From: Sphingomonadales bacterium
GTDB taxonomy: Bacteria > Pseudomonadota > Alphaproteobacteria > Sphingomonadales > Sphingomonadaceae
Direction of reading: 5' to 3'
Assembly (NCBI GenBank): GCA_025360285.1
Contig: JANYCM010000393.1
Location: 1-6,853 of the forward strand
Length of the DNA: 6,853 bases
Shown here: piece by piece, positions 5,643 to 6,853 of the stretch
Numbering within the stretch: position 1 is the stretch's first letter
Layout of the letters: each line of letters begins with the position of its first letter
Position numbers and translations under genes: made by a program
The notes under the pieces: model-generated
Told to the model about the DNA's origin: nothing
Databases searched by the model: none
What the model saw: the letters and a program-made list of their open reading frames with translations, nothing else

Positions 5643-6023
5643 GTGAGTGCACCAGTTCCAATTCTGAAGGACGAAGAGCAGGAGCATCCAGTTCCGTCAG
5701 TATGGAGGAGTAAGCTTCGGGACATCGTGGAGGCGCTCAAAGATGGCAACTTCAACCTATGTGGCCTCACCGGTGTCGATCCGCTGGACGATGCGACAGC
5801 GGCTGGAATTGCTCGAAATATCAATGACTATGGCTGCGCGTTAACGTCGCTTCCGGATGCAAGTTGGGACACTTCGGTCTGCCAGTGGCAAATCGAATAC
5901 TGGGAAGTGCTGGTGGACTTATTCACCGTCGAAGAGGGACGTAGTGATTTGGTTCTGCATGTTCACGTTCACGAGCAAGTTGGAGGTTTCGATTTGAAAC
6001 TGCACTTCGTTTATGTGCCATAG
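5643..6023 (+). CDS. DUF7668-like protein of unknown function
   Basis: This encodes a 126-residue soluble acidic protein without signal peptide or membrane segments. The C-terminal half carries its recognisable block: SWDTS (74-78), EYWEVLVDLFTVEEGRSDLV (85-104), and a closing VYVP at the C-terminus. I associate the 'yW.vlVDL.T.EEGRSDLvL' pattern with the DUF7668 family; this is from memory, and no function is established to my knowledge. The start is chosen as GTG 5643 because GGAG (5630-5633) sits 9 bases upstream. The open frame continues up to 5400, but that part overlaps the lipoprotein gene and looks non-coding. GC content is low (43-53% in lines counted). The gene is followed at once by a hairpin. 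Small solitary proteins with this look include immunity-type proteins, but no toxin gene is nearby, so that remains speculation. Confidence 0.78.
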   Translation: MSAPVPILKDEEQEHPVPSVWRSKLRDIVEALKDGNFNLCGLTGVDPLDDATAAGIARNINDYGCALTSLPDASWDTSVCQWQIEYWEVLVDLFTVEEGRSDLVLHVHVHEQVGGFDLKLHFVYVP

Positions 6024-6027
6024 CGCG

Positions 6028-6060
6028 GGTCATGGCCGCGTGTGGCAATGACCGTTTCCC
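6028..6060 (+). terminator. Candidate terminator hairpin after the DUF7668-like gene
   Basis: GGTCAT (6028-6033) pairs with ATGACC (6048-6053). After a G/A mismatch the stem continues with GCC (6035-6037) and GGC (6044-6046), closing a 6-base loop. It starts 5 bases after the stop codon and is followed by GTTTCCC, a short T-run. CGCGG/CCGCG (6024-6028 / 6036-6040) is a competing pairing. The U-tract is weak, so termination efficiency is uncertain. Confidence 0.4.
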
Positions 6061-6144
6061 ACCAATATCAGCCGTTATCGTTTATGAGTTTACGACTCAA
6101 TTTTGACTTGAGAACGCCTCGTCCTCCCGTCGATGACTTTTCGC

Positions 6145-6204
6145 GGCCTTCGGTTCGCCGTGATAGCGACAGGGGAGGGCCTTTCCCCCCGGACAACCGA
6201 AGCC
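6145..6204. repeat. Nested inverted repeat, about 60 bases
   Basis: CTTCGGTT (6148-6155) pairs with AACCGAAG (6195-6202), and GG (6145-6146) can add CC (6203-6204) past one bulged C. Inside, GGGGA (6172-6176) pairs with TCCCC (6184-6188) around a 7-base loop. The two-level fold could be a structured RNA or a repeat element. No T-run follows on either strand. Confidence 0.4.
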
Positions 6205-6227
6205 TGTGCTGGCAAAACGGCTGAAAC

Positions 6228-6245
6228 AGGAAAATAAGGAAAATA
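6228..6245. repeat. Perfect 9-base tandem repeat in AT-rich patch
   Basis: AGGAAAATA occurs twice head to tail (6228-6236 and 6237-6245). It is followed by TTAAAACTTAA (6246-6256), an inverted TTAA pair. The surroundings (about 6225-6290) are the most AT-rich part of the window. A protein-binding site or a scar of past insertion are both possible; nothing in the sequence decides between them. Confidence 0.45.
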
Positions 6246-6297
6246 TTAAAACTTAATTTACCATTTCATTCAGAATATCGGATTCCACAACTGGGGT

Positions 6298-6316
6298 CTG
6301 GGGCCCGCGGCCCCAG
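6298..6316 (-). terminator. Candidate parE terminator hairpin
   Basis: CTGGGGCC (6298-6305) and GGCCCCAG (6309-6316) form a perfect 8-bp stem around a 3-base loop, 15 bases past the parE stop codon in the direction of parE transcription. CTGGGG also occurs at 6291-6296, giving a competing partner for the right arm. No U-tract follows directly on the - strand. The U-rich stretch in that direction comes only some 40-70 bases later (about 6260-6228). Confidence 0.45.
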
Positions 6317-6331
6317 CCGCCGGAGGCCCTC

Positions 6332-6853
6332 TCAAGCGTCCAAAGCCGCCGCATCTACCGCATCGGCATGGGCCTGGATGAAGGCGAAGCGGTGTTCGGG
6401 GTTGCGGCCCATCAGCCGTTCGACGAGATCGGCGACGGCGGCCTTGGCGTCCACACCATCGGGCAGGACGACGCGCAGCAGCGTGCGTTTGGCCGGGTCC
6501 ATCGTGGTTTCGCGCAATTGCTGGGGGGCCATTTCGCCCAGGCCCTTGAAGCGGCCGACGTCGATCTTGGTCTTGCCCTTGAAGATTGTGCCGAGCAGTT
6601 CCAGCCGGTGCGCGTCATCCCGCGCATAGGCGACGGTGCCGCCGGCGGCGAGGCGGTAGAGGGGGGGCAGAGCGAGGTAGAGCCGGCCATCGCGGACCAG
6701 GCCGGGCATTTCCTGGAAGAAGAAGGTCATCAACAGGGTGGCGATATGGGCGCCATCGACATCAGCGTCGGTCATGATGACGATGCGTTCATAGCGCAGG
6801 GCATCGGGCAGATAAGCGCCGCGGGTGCCGCAGCCGAGCGCCTGGATCAGGTC
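6332..6853 (-). CDS. parE: DNA topoisomerase IV subunit B ParE (N-terminal part outside window)
   Basis: These are the C-terminal 173 residues of a type IIA topoisomerase ATPase subunit. With ParC it decatenates daughter chromosomes. The frame is open to the window edge at 6853, so the start lies to the right. The TOPRIM metal-binding motif TDADVDGAH is at fragment residues 28-36 with Asp29, Asp31 and Asp33. It is followed by LLMTFFFQEMPGLVRDG and LYLALPPLYRL (58-68). The PPLYRL phrasing, with DDAHRLEL and the FKGK insert, fits ParE better than GyrB, which usually reads 'AQPPLYK'. The QK/KG-linked motif RFKGLGEM is at 101-108, and the DPAKRTLLRV block at 119-128. The end MGRNPEHRFAFIQ is typical of ParE. 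The gene converges with the DUF7668-like gene. An intact C-terminus and normal GC content mark it as an ordinary housekeeping gene. Confidence 0.93.
   Translation of the reverse strand, partial: DLIQALGCGTRGAYLPDALRYERIVIMTDADVDGAHIATLLMTFFFQEMPGLVRDGRLYLALPPLYRLAAGGTVAYARDDAHRLELLGTIFKGKTKIDVGRFKGLGEMAPQQLRETTMDPAKRTLLRVVLPDGVDAKAAVADLVERLMGRNPEHRFAFIQAHADAVDAAALDA

Larger units (their letters stand above)
6024..6331. other. 308-base spacer between convergent genes
   Basis: This gene-free stretch separates the DUF7668-like gene from parE, which converge. In order it holds the hairpin at 6028-6053, a nested palindrome at 6145-6204, a 9-base tandem repeat at 6228-6245 inside an AT-rich patch (about 6225-6290), and the GC-rich hairpin at 6298-6316. 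The only open frame (6042-6224) codes for an Arg/Pro/Ser-rich peptide without a recognisable domain or ribosome binding site. Two hairpins are expected here because transcripts from both sides must end. The AT-rich patch has no obvious job. Confidence 0.6.

Noticed and set aside
6042..6224. 60-codon open frame on the + strand in the convergent spacer
   Set aside because: It runs through the nested palindrome, has no ribosome binding site and an Arg/Pro-rich composition.
1..6853. CRISPR array, tRNA, rRNA, intact insertion sequence or att site
   Set aside because: No regularly spaced repeats, tRNA-like folds, transposase motifs or flanking duplications were found on reading either strand.

Overview
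The window reads as chromosomal DNA of a GC-rich alphaproteobacterium. Sphingomonadales is my best guess, from the look of the MetZ, ApaG, ABC-F and ParE proteins and from the style of the intergenic DNA. No rRNA or other marker confirms it. The housekeeping genes run at roughly 63-67% GC; a 4917-6331 segment is visibly poorer in GC (43-53% in three 60-base lines counted by hand).

Left part (1-2085, + strand): the 3' two-thirds of metZ (O-succinylhomoserine sulfhydrylase, methionine synthesis), apaG overlapping it by 4 bases, and a LysR-type regulator starting 4 bases after apaG. The spacing suggests one transcription unit. The regulator has an unusually short effector domain.

Middle (2086-3026, + strand): a promoter-like stretch, then a monocistronic gene for a small exported class I cytochrome c. 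A 374-base gene-free spacer follows. It holds four consecutive GC-rich hairpins, one with about 18 base pairs, and then a strongly C-rich, G-poor tract that resembles a Rho loading region.

Right-middle (3027-4916, + strand): a complete YheS-like ABC-F ATPase with both nucleotide-binding domains and a C-terminal coiled coil.

The 4917-6331 segment lies between the ABC-F gene and the converging 3' end of parE. It carries two small, poorly characterised genes with non-ATG starts: a predicted lipoprotein, and a soluble protein that I recognise as resembling the DUF7668 family. Non-coding spacers around them contain inverted repeats, an AT-rich patch and a perfect 9-base tandem repeat. This is the accessory-looking part of the window. 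The far right (6332-6853, - strand) is the C-terminal part of ParE, topoisomerase IV subunit B.

I see no CRISPR array, tRNA, rRNA, intact transposase or complete defence system. The most interesting leads are the lipoprotein/DUF7668 pair, the hairpin cluster with its C-rich tract, and the compact LysR protein.
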